Of a stretch of DNA of 62,954 bases, positions 1 to 10,000 are shown in pieces. Every line of letters begins with the position of its first letter. Positions within the stretch are counted from its first letter, which is position 1. Source of the stretch: Basidiobolus meristosporus CBS 931.73 (Eukaryota > Basidiobolomycota > Basidiobolomycetes > Basidiobolales > Basidiobolaceae); the NCBI GenBank assembly GCA_002104905.1, contig MCFE01000522.1, positions 1 to 62,954 on the forward strand. The letters run 5' to 3'. A program made the translations under genes and the position numbers. The notes under the pieces are model-generated. The model saw only the letters and a list, made by a program, of their open reading frames with translations, ran no database searches and was not told the origin of the DNA.

Positions 1-148
1 TGTAAATACAGCTGATGTTCACCTAGCTTGGTCACTTAGAGCATTGCCTATAGATCTGGGATAGTTCTGCCCAAACTCCATGTTGGGCTTGGAATATTTT
101 TACCAAGATGTCAGGTACCCAGAACATGAAATATTGATTAGTTGTCCA
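1..148 (+). repeat. Diverged copia A-type LTR fragment
   Basis: This stretch resembles the first 150 bases of the family A LTRs, for example the one at 57942: it contains the same TCACTTAGA, TCAGGTACCCAGAACATGAA and GTTGTCCAA blocks in the same order. It starts at or before the window edge and is cut at about 148 by a second LTR in the opposite orientation. It has many substitutions, so it is an old copy. Confidence 0.7.
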
Positions 149-497
149 AGTTGTAAGAGTCTTGGAGATATTGAAAGTGATTGGGAGAATATGTAGATTA
201 TGTGGCTTTTACTTAATGACTCATTGAATGTGAAAGTTGTACTTATACTTTTACATAATCTTGGCAAACCAAACACTTGTAATATGCTTGGGAAGCTCCT
301 TGGAACATGTTTAAAAAGTTTGGGGTTGTTTGGTCAACTTATCAAAATTTCATTTTCTGGGTCCCTGATGTTTTGGTGAGATTATTCCAAGTAAATCCTG
401 ACTAGGAATTTGCTCAGAATTCTCTAAGATCTGCAGATATTGGTCTAAGTGACTAAGTCAGGTGAGTATTTAGGTGCAATTGCATATTTGTATAATA
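149..497 (-). repeat. 3' LTR of old copia element H (family A-like)
   Basis: In reverse complement this is a family A-type LTR about 349 bases long. On the plus strand it runs from TTGTAAGAGTCTTGGAGATA to TTGTATAATA and is followed by CTCCCACTCAAC, the reverse complement of the family's polypurine tract. It is therefore the 3' LTR of a minus-strand element whose pol C-terminus follows at 498-552 and resumes at 3869 beyond the G1 insertion. The terminal TG/CA is degraded. Confidence 0.75.
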
Positions 498-552
498 CTC
501 CCACTCAACTATATATCATATCAACTAGTCCTAGTTGTGATCTGGAATATTC
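498..552 (-). pseudogene. Copia H pol 3' end, part 1 (split by G1)
   Basis: The polypurine tract and the last codons of a minus-strand copia pol lie here. The sequence aligns with 51941-52000 of copia A2 (the ACTAGTCCTAGTT and ATATTC blocks). It stops at TATTC, where G1 inserted, and continues at 3869 after the duplicated TATTC. Removing G1 and one TATTC restores the copia order. Confidence 0.75.
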
Positions 553-902
553 TGTTGTAATTATTGAATTGTCACCTAAATATTCATGCTAACTTAGTCA
601 CATAGATCTTATTCTGTGATTAGCATTCTGTCCTGACTAGATTTCTTGTCGGGATTTACTTAGAATATTTTCACCAAATTGTCAGGTACCCAGATTATTA
701 TTTTTCTCAAAGTCGTCCAAAAGACCCCAAACTTTGCACACATATTCTTGGGACCTTCCTTAACAAACTCTACACGTTTGTTTTCCTCTACTTTATCAAA
801 AGTATAAATACCATACTTTTGATCAATAAATCTACAAGTGAATAACATGTAAATCTTCTAGTTCTCCACATCACTTCCAATACTCCTCAGAATATTGCAA
901 CA
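553..902 (+). repeat. G1 5' LTR
   Basis: This 350-bp LTR has TG/CA ends. It contains a TATA-like GTATAAATA inside an inverted repeat (795-823) and an AATAAA (825-830). It is related to family A LTRs (TCGGGATTTACTTAGAATAT, CCCCAAACTTTGCACACAT) but diverged over its whole length. By eye it equals 3514-3863 base for base. Confidence 0.92.
795..823 (+). promoter_or_regulatory. G1 LTR hairpin around the TATA-like box
   Basis: ATCAAAAGTAT (795-805) and ATACTTTTGAT (813-823) are perfect 11-base inverted repeats around a 7-base loop that covers part of TATAAATA. An AATAAA follows at 825. The same architecture with different arm bases occurs in the family A LTRs. The second copy lies in the 3' LTR at about 3756-3784. 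Confidence 0.7.
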
Positions 903-915
903 GGTTATGAGCCCC
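903..915 (+). promoter_or_regulatory. G1 primer-binding site (initiator tRNA-Met type)
   Basis: GGTTATGAGCCCC directly follows the 5' LTR. It is complementary to the anticodon arm of a fungal-type initiator tRNA-Met, not to a tRNA 3' end. This is the half-tRNA priming known from Drosophila copia. The same site follows the copia A and B 5' LTRs. Confidence 0.8.
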
Positions 916-3502
916 AAGCTTGCTGTCCTCTTGGTGTCTACTATGCTTTGGATCCTTTTCTGCTAGTCTGGAGAAAGACTTTCCGCACTATTGCTCTGCT
1001 AAGGTTAAAGAAGACTACCGCTGCTAAAGGACTATGTTTATGAGGATATTGCTGTGGAGAAGAAGGCCTTGCCTTCAAAAGATGCCTTCAGTAACTATCC
1101 AAGTTAGTTATGAAGAAGAGTCAATCAAACTGGCATGTAATTGTGTCAAGAAATATAGTATGTTGGTGCTCTACCACTACTGAAGAAAATTGCGTAATTC
1201 CAGCAATTGAGGGTCCAGATCTACAATGAAATATACTGCAATATGTATTCATATGACCCCAATTGACTGTTAGACGAGCTCTTGGATAGGATATTATCCT
1301 GAATTGCAAAAAAAAAAATATAGATCATTATTAATGATTGCCGGAGGAGGATTTTACCAAAAATCTGTTGCCACTCAAAATACAGCTGAGAATGCAAATA
1401 CTGGAGCTGTTAGCCACCATTCTGGACTATCTACTGATGGAAAAAGATCTCAGAAACAAGCTTCCTGAATTGTAAGGATCCCAATGATATATAATACATA
1501 TATATCCACCTGGAGTACGGATATGTACTACACAATCCATTAGAAGAATGCTATAATTGTATCAAGTGTTTTGATACTGAAACCAGTGTACCAGGAGCTA
1601 AATATGGAGCTGTTAGACGTGCTATCACTCTGTTTAAGTCTCAAAACAGTGGGAGAAAGTATTATACAAATTTAGCAAAATCAACTCATGAAGATTCTAC
1701 CGCCAGCCAAAGGAGTGAAGCATATAATTGCAAGCCTGATTGGAGTATACAACCAAGCAACAGTTGGTCAGTACACAGCTAAGAGCCACTCAGAAGATAA
1801 CACAGTACTTTATACTTGTTATATATATATCACTTATTACAGTGGGAGAAAACACTTGGTGATATTTAACTTCTCTGCATCAGATCAAAAGAATTTTGAT
1901 TGATCAAGTCACCGCCAAGTTCTGCAACTCAAAATACTGATATATTGGAGTCTGATACCGAAGTATTGATGAAGCTAGCTATCAAATGCAGTTTATTTGA
2001 TCAAATTTGGTCAACTCTATCAAAAGTTATGAATGATCTAAGTGGATGCCAAATTTGATTATTTCACTCTCAAATAGTCAGATATTATGGAACAATGATG
2101 TCATGGAGACTCTTGTGCTCAAAAACACCGTGGTCCCACCTTCAAGGCAGTCCAGAACCACCCCACAAAAGGAATTATCCCTGGGTCATCAGCAGAAAAA
2201 GAAAAGAAAAAATGGAAAATACTACTACCGCAAACTAGGGTACTTCCCAAATGGTGCCAAAACTTATGTAGGCCATATTTGGACTATCTGGCAATGCAGA
2301 TATGTTCTATGGAGCCTCTTGTACGAAGTTCTCAAGCTAGAAACCCCAGAAGAGCCTTGAAACTTCAACAGGATCTGTTAGATATTGTAGTATATATTGG
2401 AACAGATTATTTAGTGCAGAAGTCTTGATGTCTGCTGTCTATGGAGCTGAAAGAAAAAGGTGCAAGGATCAACCAGATGGTTTTTATGGATTCTGAAGAC
2501 ACTGAGAAGATCAGTTAGCCTTGGAAACCGAGCTCAAGGTTGAAAATAACTATCAGGAGAATAAGGATAATCAAAGCCCTTGTTAAGGAGAATCTCACTT
2601 CTGGAAAAGCGCCAATCTCTATTCTACAAGTATATTCAGATAAGACAAAAGCAGCTGTATCAATCCAAATCAGTAGAAGCACTCTAAGAATAGCTACCAA
2701 ACAACCCATGGTGTTGTCCAATACCAAACTGGGTAAATCAAGAAGCAAATGGACTTTGAATCTACCGCATATGAAGTAATCAGTCCAAAGAAAGTTATTG
2801 CTATTTAAAGAAGACAAAGATGACCATTCTAGATCATATTTGTGGATCTGAATCACTAAACAGACGTGGTTCAAGTGGGAGCAGGCCATCCCAGCTCAGA
2901 GTTGAGTAAAAACCTTCTTTTTTTGGCCATGTTATATGTGCCACAGTGCCAGGAAACAAGGATAATCCGGATCAGGCGTAAATGACAAAACCTTAACTTG
3001 ACCCAAAGTAGGTCACTATTTTTTACCTCATATAGCATCTATATGATGGAAGTAACTGTCCCTGAGCCTAATATGGACACACAGTGAAGTTGTCTAAATG
3101 GATTAGACTGTTGGCCGGAAATAAGGAAACTCCAGATCTGCCGTAAATGACAAAACCTTAACTTGACCAAAAGTGGGTCAATTTTGCTCAAATAAGAAGC
3201 ATTGGATAGCCCAGAGGCTATATACTATTATTACAATCTGTCAATTAGACTCAGCTTATTATTCAAGCCTGTACAACTGATCAAAGTTGATGATAAGTAT
3301 TATGATCAGATCATTCAGATTTTTAGGCATATTACTAAGTAGATATGCATACTGAATTCCAAGTTACTTATTCTATTAAGTTGAACACAAATTCATACAC
3401 CTTTGGATAATATATTAGTCCAGTATGCAAAACAGTTAAATCTTATACGCTTATTACAGATTGCACACTCACAATATGTATTTATTACTCATGAATATTT
3501 TG
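916..3502 (+). other. G1 internal region without a gag-pol gene
   Basis: From 916 to about 1110 the sequence can be aligned with the family A gag start (GTGTCTACTA, AGGTTAAAGAAGA, GAGGATATTG, GAGAAGAAGG) but with indels and stops. From there to 3502 I recognise no domain. Short motifs recur, such as GGAGCTGTTAG near 1401 and 1609. A 39-base direct repeat lies at 2977-3015 and 3142-3180. A piece of this interior (about 2711-2782) recurs at 51525-51591, so it is a repeat family, not unique DNA. Confidence 0.6.
2977..3180 (+). repeat. 39-bp direct repeat pair inside G1
   Basis: CGTAAATGACAAAACCTTAA begins both copies (2977-3015 and 3142-3180). The copies differ at two positions by eye and both end in GGTCA. 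The 126 bases between them also contain a GCCGGAAATAAGG / GCCAGGAAACAAGG pair upstream of each copy, so the duplicated unit is somewhat longer and more diverged. Function unknown. Confidence 0.75.
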
Positions 3503-3513
3503 TTGAGTGGGAG
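3503..3513 (+). promoter_or_regulatory. G1 polypurine tract
   Basis: TTGAGTGGGAG lies immediately before the 3' LTR and matches the GAGTGGGAG that precedes the 3' LTR in copia A1 (62271-62279). It is the expected plus-strand DNA priming site. Confidence 0.75.
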
Positions 3514-3863
3514 TGTTGTAATTATTGAATTGTCACCTAAATATTCATGCTAACTTAGTCACATAGATCTTATTCTGTGATTAGCATTCTGTCCTGACTA
3601 GATTTCTTGTCGGGATTTACTTAGAATATTTTCACCAAATTGTCAGGTACCCAGATTATTATTTTTCTCAAAGTCGTCCAAAAGACCCCAAACTTTGCAC
3701 ACATATTCTTGGGACCTTCCTTAACAAACTCTACACGTTTGTTTTCCTCTACTTTATCAAAAGTATAAATACCATACTTTTGATCAATAAATCTACAAGT
3801 GAATAACATGTAAATCTTCTAGTTCTCCACATCACTTCCAATACTCCTCAGAATATTGCAACA
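3514..3863 (+). repeat. G1 3' LTR
   Basis: By eye this is identical to the 5' LTR, including the hairpin and AATAAA. It is followed by the TATTC target duplication. Confidence 0.92.
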
Positions 3864-4113
3864 TATTCAAATATGTCTCTGGCTAATGGTTTAGTAAATT
3901 TGTCAGCAGTCATTTCATCTGTAGGACTGTAAACTAAATTAACCAAGTTATTCAGTATATCCTCAAATATGAAACAATGTCTAATATCTATATGCTTAGT
4001 TACAACATGAATAGTTGGACTCCTATCAAATTAAATACCTCCCTGATGATCTCAAAACTGTGTAGTAGGGGCTTTTTACATGAGCCTAGTCACTAAGAAG
4101 CTTTCTTTGCCAC
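3864..4113 (-). pseudogene. Copia H pol 3' end, part 2 (RNase H)
   Basis: This is a minus-strand copia pol C-terminus, aligning with 51990-52250 of copia A2 (AATGGTTTAGTAAAT, TCATTTCATCTGTAGGA, GTCTAATATCTATATGCTTA). In a functional element this part encodes the end of RNase H. It carries stops and small deletions and is cut near 4113, where a plus-strand gag fragment begins. It is the continuation of 498-552. Confidence 0.75.
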
Positions 4114-4365
4114 ATTACCTCTAGGAATCTGTGGGCATTGCATCCATTATTGAGGATGTGCTAGTTACTATCTTGAGTAGCCTAACAGGCTAGTCTTAGG
4201 ACCTTATATCTGCCATAGAGTCCAGAACTAAAAACTTGACCTTCACTTACATATATGGAAGGCTCCTGAACAAAGAATCAAGAAAATCAAATGCCAATAA
4301 GAAGGAAGAATGAATGCTTTAAAAAGCAACAGTGAACAACAAAGGAGATATTCAAGACCCTTTAT
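4114..4365 (+). pseudogene. Copia A6 gag fragment
   Basis: This plus-strand fragment is homologous to 58740-58975 of copia A1, the middle of gag. Shared blocks include AATCTGTGGGCAT, AGAGTCCAGAACT, TATATGGAAGGCTCCTG and CCAATAAGAAGGAAGAA. Stops and a frameshift are present. Both ends are breakpoints, with H pol on the left and the A5 LTR on the right. No LTR of its own is visible. Confidence 0.75.
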
Positions 4366-4713
4366 TTTGTAAGAGTCTCAGAGATATTGGAAGTGATTGG
4401 GAGAACAAGTAGATTATGTGGTTTTCACTTAATCATTTACTGAATGTAAAAGTAGTATTTATACTTCTACATGCTCTTGGCATAACAGGCACATAGAATA
4501 AGCTAAGGAAGGTCCCAAGAGCATGTGTGCAAAGTTTGGGGCTGTTTGGACAACTTTGAGAATTTTCATGTTCTGGGTACCTGGAATTTTGATGAAAATA
4601 TTCTAAGTAAATTCCAATAAGGATTTTGGTCAGCATTCTCTAGGATTTGAAGGTAATGATCTAAGTGACTAAGTTAGGTGAATATTTAGGTGGAAGTACA
4701 AATTTTTACAACA
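4366..4713 (-). repeat. Copia A5 3' LTR
   Basis: A 348-bp family A LTR in reverse complement, from TTTGTAAGAGTCTCAGAGAT to ATTTTTACAACA. It is followed by CTCCCACTCAGCTAAATG, the reverse complement of the polypurine tract. One terminal base is mutated (TT for TG). Confidence 0.85.
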
Positions 4714-6698
4714 CTCCCACTCAGCTAAATGCTCATACTGACTAGTCCTAATTTTGACCTAAGATATTCAAACTTGTCTCTAGCTAATGGTTTGGTAAAT
4801 ATGTCTGCAATCATTTTCATATGGGGAACAGTAGACTAAGTTAACTAAGATATTCTCTATAGCTTCTTGCATGAAATGATGTCTAATATCTATGTGCTTA
4901 GTTCTAGCATGACAAGTTGGATTTCTACCTAATTGTATACATCCTTAATTACCTTGAAATAAATTAATAGCCATGTTTTGATATAGGCCTAAATCTGTAA
5001 AAAGCTTTCTTAACCACATTGCTTCTTTTGTAGCTTCACAGGCTGCCATATATTCTGCCTCTGTGGTGGAAAGTGCTACGGTTGGTTGCTTTCTTGAATT
5101 GCATAAAATTGCTCCTTTACAGTAAAAAAAGGTGTATCCTGTGGTGGATCTTCTGTCTTCCATATCTTGTCCATAATTAGCATCAGAGTATCCCACAAGA
5201 TCTTGTTCTGAATCCTTACAAGTGTATCTCAAGCAGATATTAGCGGTTCCTTTTAGGTATCTAAAGAATGTCTAACTGCTGCAATACAATCAGATCCAGA
5301 GTTTGGATTGTGCTGGCTGAGAACTCCCACTGAGTATGAAATATCTGGACATGTTCCAAGCATGATATACATCAGATTGCCAATCATAGGTTGATAAGGA
5401 AAGTCAGGGCTTTTGGATGACACTAAGCGCTCTTGATTTAGTTGAGTTTTGACCAAGTTAAGGTTTGTCTCTATTGGGGTAGCTGCTGGTTTAGAGTCTT
5501 CCATTTTGTACTTCTTTAGTATATCTTGAATATACTTGGATTGGCTTAGGGTGATAGTCTGGGTACTTCTGTCTATGGAGAACTTTATCCCTAAGTAGTA
5601 ATTGAGTTCTCCTAGATTGGACATCTTGAACTCCTTAGATAGGCTGGATTTAGTCTCTTCCAATGTTGCTAGATTATTGGTGGCTACAATAAAATCATCC
5701 ACATATAGAGCTAACAGAACTGCATTTGCTCTATCTGGCTTATAGTATATACTATAGTCAGCATTACTCCCTTTGAAACTCAAAGATTCCAAATAAAAAA
5801 TCTATTTTGCAATTCCAGGCTGTCAGTGATTTTTTCAGACCATATAGAGATTTATTAAGCTTGCAGACCAAATGGGGGTAATCTTGATCAACAAACCCAT
5901 CAGTCTGGTCCACATACATGTCCTCATCAAGTTCTCCATTCAAAAATGCAGCTTATACATCTGTTTGATGAATAAAAAACTGATATTTGGCTGCAATAGC
6001 CAATATTAATCTAATGGAATTAAACTTGGCTACTGGTGCCTGTTGTAAAAATTTGTATTTCCACCTAAATATTCACCTAACTTAGTCACTTAGATCATTA
6101 CCTTCAAATCCTAGAGAATACTGACCAAATTCCTTGTTGGGATTTACTTAGAATATTTTCACTAAAATACCAGGTACCCAGAACATGAAAATTCTCAAAG
6201 TTGTCCAAACAGCCCCAAACTTTGCACACATGTTCTTGGGACCTTTCTTAACCTATTCTACGTGTTTGTAATGCCAAGACCAGGTAAAAGTATAAATACT
6301 ACTTTTACATTCAATAAATCATTAAGTGAAAACCACCTAATCTACTTGTTCTCCAAATCACTTCCAATATCTCCAAGACTCTTACAACAGTGCCAAGGTC
6401 TCAGTATAGTCAAGTCCTTTTGTTTGAGAGTATCCTTTGGCCACAAGTCTTGCTTTGTATCTTTCAATTGTACCATTAGCCTTATACTTTGTCTTAAAGA
6501 CCCCTCTGCATCCAATTGATTTCTGGTTGATTGGTAATTTGACAAAGTCCCAATTTTGATTTTCCATCAGAGTCTGATATTCCTCAGTCATTGCAGATCT
6601 CCAAAACATGGTCTGAGGGCTATTGAGGGCCTCTTTTACAGTCTGGGGTTCATCAATATAGACTGAATAGGCAAAGGCTAAGTTTGTACCCTCATTGA
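4714..6698 (-). pseudogene. Copia A5 pol remnant (RT and RNase H), interrupted by a solo LTR
   Basis: Read from 6698 down, the minus strand encodes the family A reverse transcriptase start (about 6609-6395), then a solo LTR (6041-6389), then the rest of RT and RNase H (6040-4714). The RT active site reads YVDDF where A1 has YVDDL, followed by the NADYSIYYK-type context upstream. RNase H motifs DANYGQDMEDRRSTTGYTF and ALSTTEAEYMA are readable near 5190 and 5060. Several frameshifts and stops break the frame, so it is dead. Everything upstream of RT (gag, protease, integrase) is missing, because the A4 3' LTR starts at 6699 inside the coding region. Confidence 0.8.
6041..6389 (+). repeat. Solo copia A LTR inside A5 pol
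   Basis: A complete 349-bp plus-strand family A LTR with TGTTGT/CAACA ends. The target GTGCC is duplicated on both sides (6036-6040 and 6390-6394). No internal sequence remains, so an element inserted here and its two LTRs later recombined. Removing it rejoins the A5 reverse transcriptase. Confidence 0.92.
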
Positions 6699-7047
6699 TG
6701 TTGTAAAAATCTTGGAGATATTGGAAGTGATTGGGAGAACAAGTAGATTAGGTGGTTTTCACTTAATGATTTATTGAATGTAAAAGTAGTATTTATACTT
6801 TTACCTGGTCTTGCCATTACTAGCATGTAGAATAGGTTAAGGAAGGTCCCATGAGCATGTGTGCAAAGTTTGGGGCTGTTTGGACAACTTTGAGAATTTT
6901 CATGTTCTGGGTACCTGGTATTTTAGTGAAAATATTCTAAGTAAGTCCCAACAAGGAATTTGGTAAGTATTCTCTAGGATTTGAGGGTAATGATCTAAGT
7001 GACTAAGTTAGGTGAGCATTTAGGTGGAATTGCAAATTTTTACAACA
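6699..7047 (-). repeat. Copia A4 3' LTR
   Basis: A 349-bp family A LTR in reverse complement, from TGTTGTAAAAATCTTGGAGA to TTTTTACAACA, followed by the reversed polypurine tract CTCCCACTCAGC. It abuts the truncated pol of A5 on its left. Confidence 0.88.
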
Positions 7048-10000
7048 CTCCCACTCAGCTAAATGTTCATAGTGACTAGTCCTAATTTTGACCTATGATA
7101 TTCAAACTTGTCTCTAGCTAATGGTTTGGTAAATATGTCTGCAATCATTTCATCTATTGGACAGTAAACTAAGCTAACTAAGTTATTCTCAATAGCTTCA
7201 TGTATGAAGTGATGTCTAATATCTATGTGCTTGGTTCATGGATGAAAAGTAGGATTTCTACCTAATTGTATACATCCTTGATTATCTTGAAATAAAGTAA
7301 TAGGCATTTTGTGACATAGGCCTAAATCTGTAAAAAGCTTTCTTAACCACATTGCTTCTTATGTAGCTTCCCAGGCTGCTATATACTCTGCCTCTGTGGT
7401 AGAAAGTGCTACAGTTGGTTGCTTTCTTGAATTCCATGAAATTGCTCCTTTACAGTAAGGAAAGGTATGTCTTGTGGTGGATCTTCTGTCTTCTAAATTT
7501 TGTCCCCAATCAGCATCAGAGTATCCCACAAGATCCTGTTCTGAATCCTTATAAGTGTATCTTAAGCAGATATCAGCAGTTCCTTTTAGATATCTAAAAA
7601 TCCACTTAACTGCTGCAATATGTTTAGATCCATAGTTCCAGTTATGTTGGCTGACAACTCCTACTGAATATGACATATCTGGACGTGTTCCAAGCATGAA
7701 ATACATCAAACTGCTGATTATAGACTAATAAGGAAAGTCAGGGCTTTCAGATGGCACCAAGCTCTTTTGATTTGGTTGAGTTTTGCCCAAGTTAAGGCTT
7801 GTCTCTTGTGGGGTAGCTGCTGGTTTACAGTCTTTCATTTTGTACTTCTTTAGTATATCTTGAAGATACTTGGATTGGCTTAGGGTAATAATCTGGGTAC
7901 TTCTGTCTATGGAGAACTTAATCCCTAAGTAGTAACTAAGTTCTCCTAGATTGGACATCTTGAACTCCTTAGATAGGCTGGATTTAGTCTCTTCCAATGT
8001 TTCTGGGTTATTGGCCACTACAATAAGATCATCCACATATAGAGCTAATAGAACTGCATTTACTCTATCTGGCTTATAGTACATACAATAGTCAGCATTA
8101 CTCCTTTTGAAACTCAAAGATTCCAAATAAAAAATCTATCTTGCAATTCCAGTCACTTGGTGATTGTTTGAGACCATATAGGGACTTTTCAAGCTTGCAG
8201 ACCAAATGGGGGTTATCTTGGTCAGCAAACCCATCAGGCTGGTCCATATGCATGTCCTCCTCAAGTTCTCCATTCAAAGATGCAGTTTTTACATCCATTT
8301 GATGAATAAATACTTATGTTTGGCAGCAATAGCCAATATTAATCTGATTGAATTAAACTTGGCTACTGGTGCAAAGGTCTTGGTATAGTCAAGTCCTTTT
8401 GTTTGAGAGTATCCTTTGGCTACAAGTCTTGCTTTGTATCTTTCAATTGTACCGTCAGCCTTGTATTTTATCTTGAAGACCCATCTGCATCCAATTGATT
8501 TTTGGTTGATTGGTAATTTGAATAAGTCCCAAGTTTGATTTTCCATCAGGGCCTGATATTCATCAGTCATTGCAGATCTCCAAAGCTTTGTCTGAGGGCT
8601 ATTTAGGGCTTCTCTTACAGACTAGGGCTCATCAATATGGACTGAATAGGCATAGGCTAAGTTTGTACCCTCGTTGATAAAGTAATTTGGGCTATTGCTT
8701 GTCTGATTGGATCTCCAGGCATTTGATACTGGAATGATCACTTCTGGGATATTCCTGAGCACTGATTCTGGCTGAACCATGGTTGTAGAGTCCTCTGGAG
8801 TGAAGATATTTTCATTGTTTTTCTCTGATTCAATCCTGACAATTGATGGACTTGGGATGAGATTTTTGTCATCATCTGATGTCATTTTTTGTGAGCATTT
8901 TGAATTTTTATCAAACAACACATCCCTGGACTTGATTAGCTTCTTTGCTTTGGTATTGTAGAGTCTGTATGCTTTACTCTCATTGCAGTAACCCAAAAAT
9001 ATGCATTTTACACTTTTTGGCTCAAATTTTGACTGATTTCCGGCCAGTTTTTTAGCATATGCTGTGCACCCAAATATTCTTAGATGTTCTGCACTTGGTC
9101 TGTATCAATACCATGCTTTAAATGGAGTCGAATCACAAAGTATTCTGTTATAACTCCTATTTTTAAGGTATACAGCAGTGGCAACTGATTCCGCCTAAAA
9201 ATCATAGGATATTTTTTGATCATGGATCATAGATCTTGCCATATCAATTATTCATCTGTTAGCACGTTCTGCTACTCCATTTTGCTGTGGGGAGTATGGT
9301 TCAGTAGTCTCTTGCTTTATCCCATGAATCTTGCAGATGTGGATGAAGAGTTTTGAGGCATATTCTCCACCATTGGCAGAGCCTATTTTCTTGATTTTTT
9401 CACCAGTTTCTCTCTCCACCATGGCTTTAAACTCCCTGAACTTAGACAGAGCTTCTTCCTTTCTCTCCATGAAGTATACCCATGTGCATCTTGTATAATC
9501 ATCAATAAAAGTGATTAAATACTTCATCCCGCCTAAGGATAAATTTTGCATAGGTCCACACAGATCTGAGTGAATTAGATCTAATTCTTTCTTAGTTTTG
9601 ATTAACCCAGAGCTCTTGAACAGTTGTCTGGCTTGTTTCCCATATATGCAGGCTTCACAGTGCTCCAAATTAGCTGGGGGATCAATTTGCACTCCGGAAA
9701 ATAGCTATCTTTGATCATTTTGCACAGGTAATCAAAATTTGATGTGCCCAAGTCACCTGTGCCAAAGAATTGGTGTTTCTTCATTTAAGTTACTTATATT
9801 GGCTTCTAGATATGATAGAATATAAGTCAACTTGTATAGATTCTGATATCTGATACCCAAAGCAATATGGGGACCAATTTGATCAATGATCTGGCATCCA
9901 AAATTGTCAAAGCTAAAACTGAGTCCTTCTGCTGTGGCCTTGCTTACAGACTGTAGGTTCTTGGCTATTTCTGGTACATAGAGTACTTCTTTAAAGGTCA

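Larger units (their letters stand above)
553..3863 (+). mobile_element. G1: non-autonomous copia-like LTR retrotransposon
   Basis: This is a complete LTR element. Two 350-bp LTRs (553-902 and 3514-3863) read as identical, both start TGTTGT and end GCAACA, and TATTC is duplicated on either side (548-552 and 3864-3868). A tRNA-type primer site follows the 5' LTR, and a GAGTGGGAG polypurine tract precedes the 3' LTR. The 2.6-kb interior has no readable protease, integrase, reverse transcriptase or RNase H. Only the first 200 bases or so resemble the family A gag, and these are full of indels. The longest open frames are about 60-125 codons and match nothing I recognise. I infer a non-autonomous passenger that uses copia A enzymes, because its LTR layout, primer site and polypurine tract match family A. 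The identical LTRs imply recent insertion. Confidence 0.9.

Noticed and set aside
660-848. A 62-codon minus-strand frame repeated at 3621-3809
   Set aside because: Both copies lie inside the identical G1 LTRs; the identity is that of the LTR, not of a gene.
903-915. GGTTATGAGCCCC as part of a tRNA gene
   Set aside because: No tRNA cloverleaf surrounds it; its constant place after LTRs makes it a primer site.
1309-1320. A-run at about 1309-1319 as a retroposon poly(A) tail
   Set aside because: Short, inside the G1 interior, with no SINE- or LINE-like sequence before it and no target duplication.
2046-2889. Open frames of 79-124 codons in the G1 interior as host genes
   Set aside because: They lie inside a repeated element, overlap on both strands and match no known domain.
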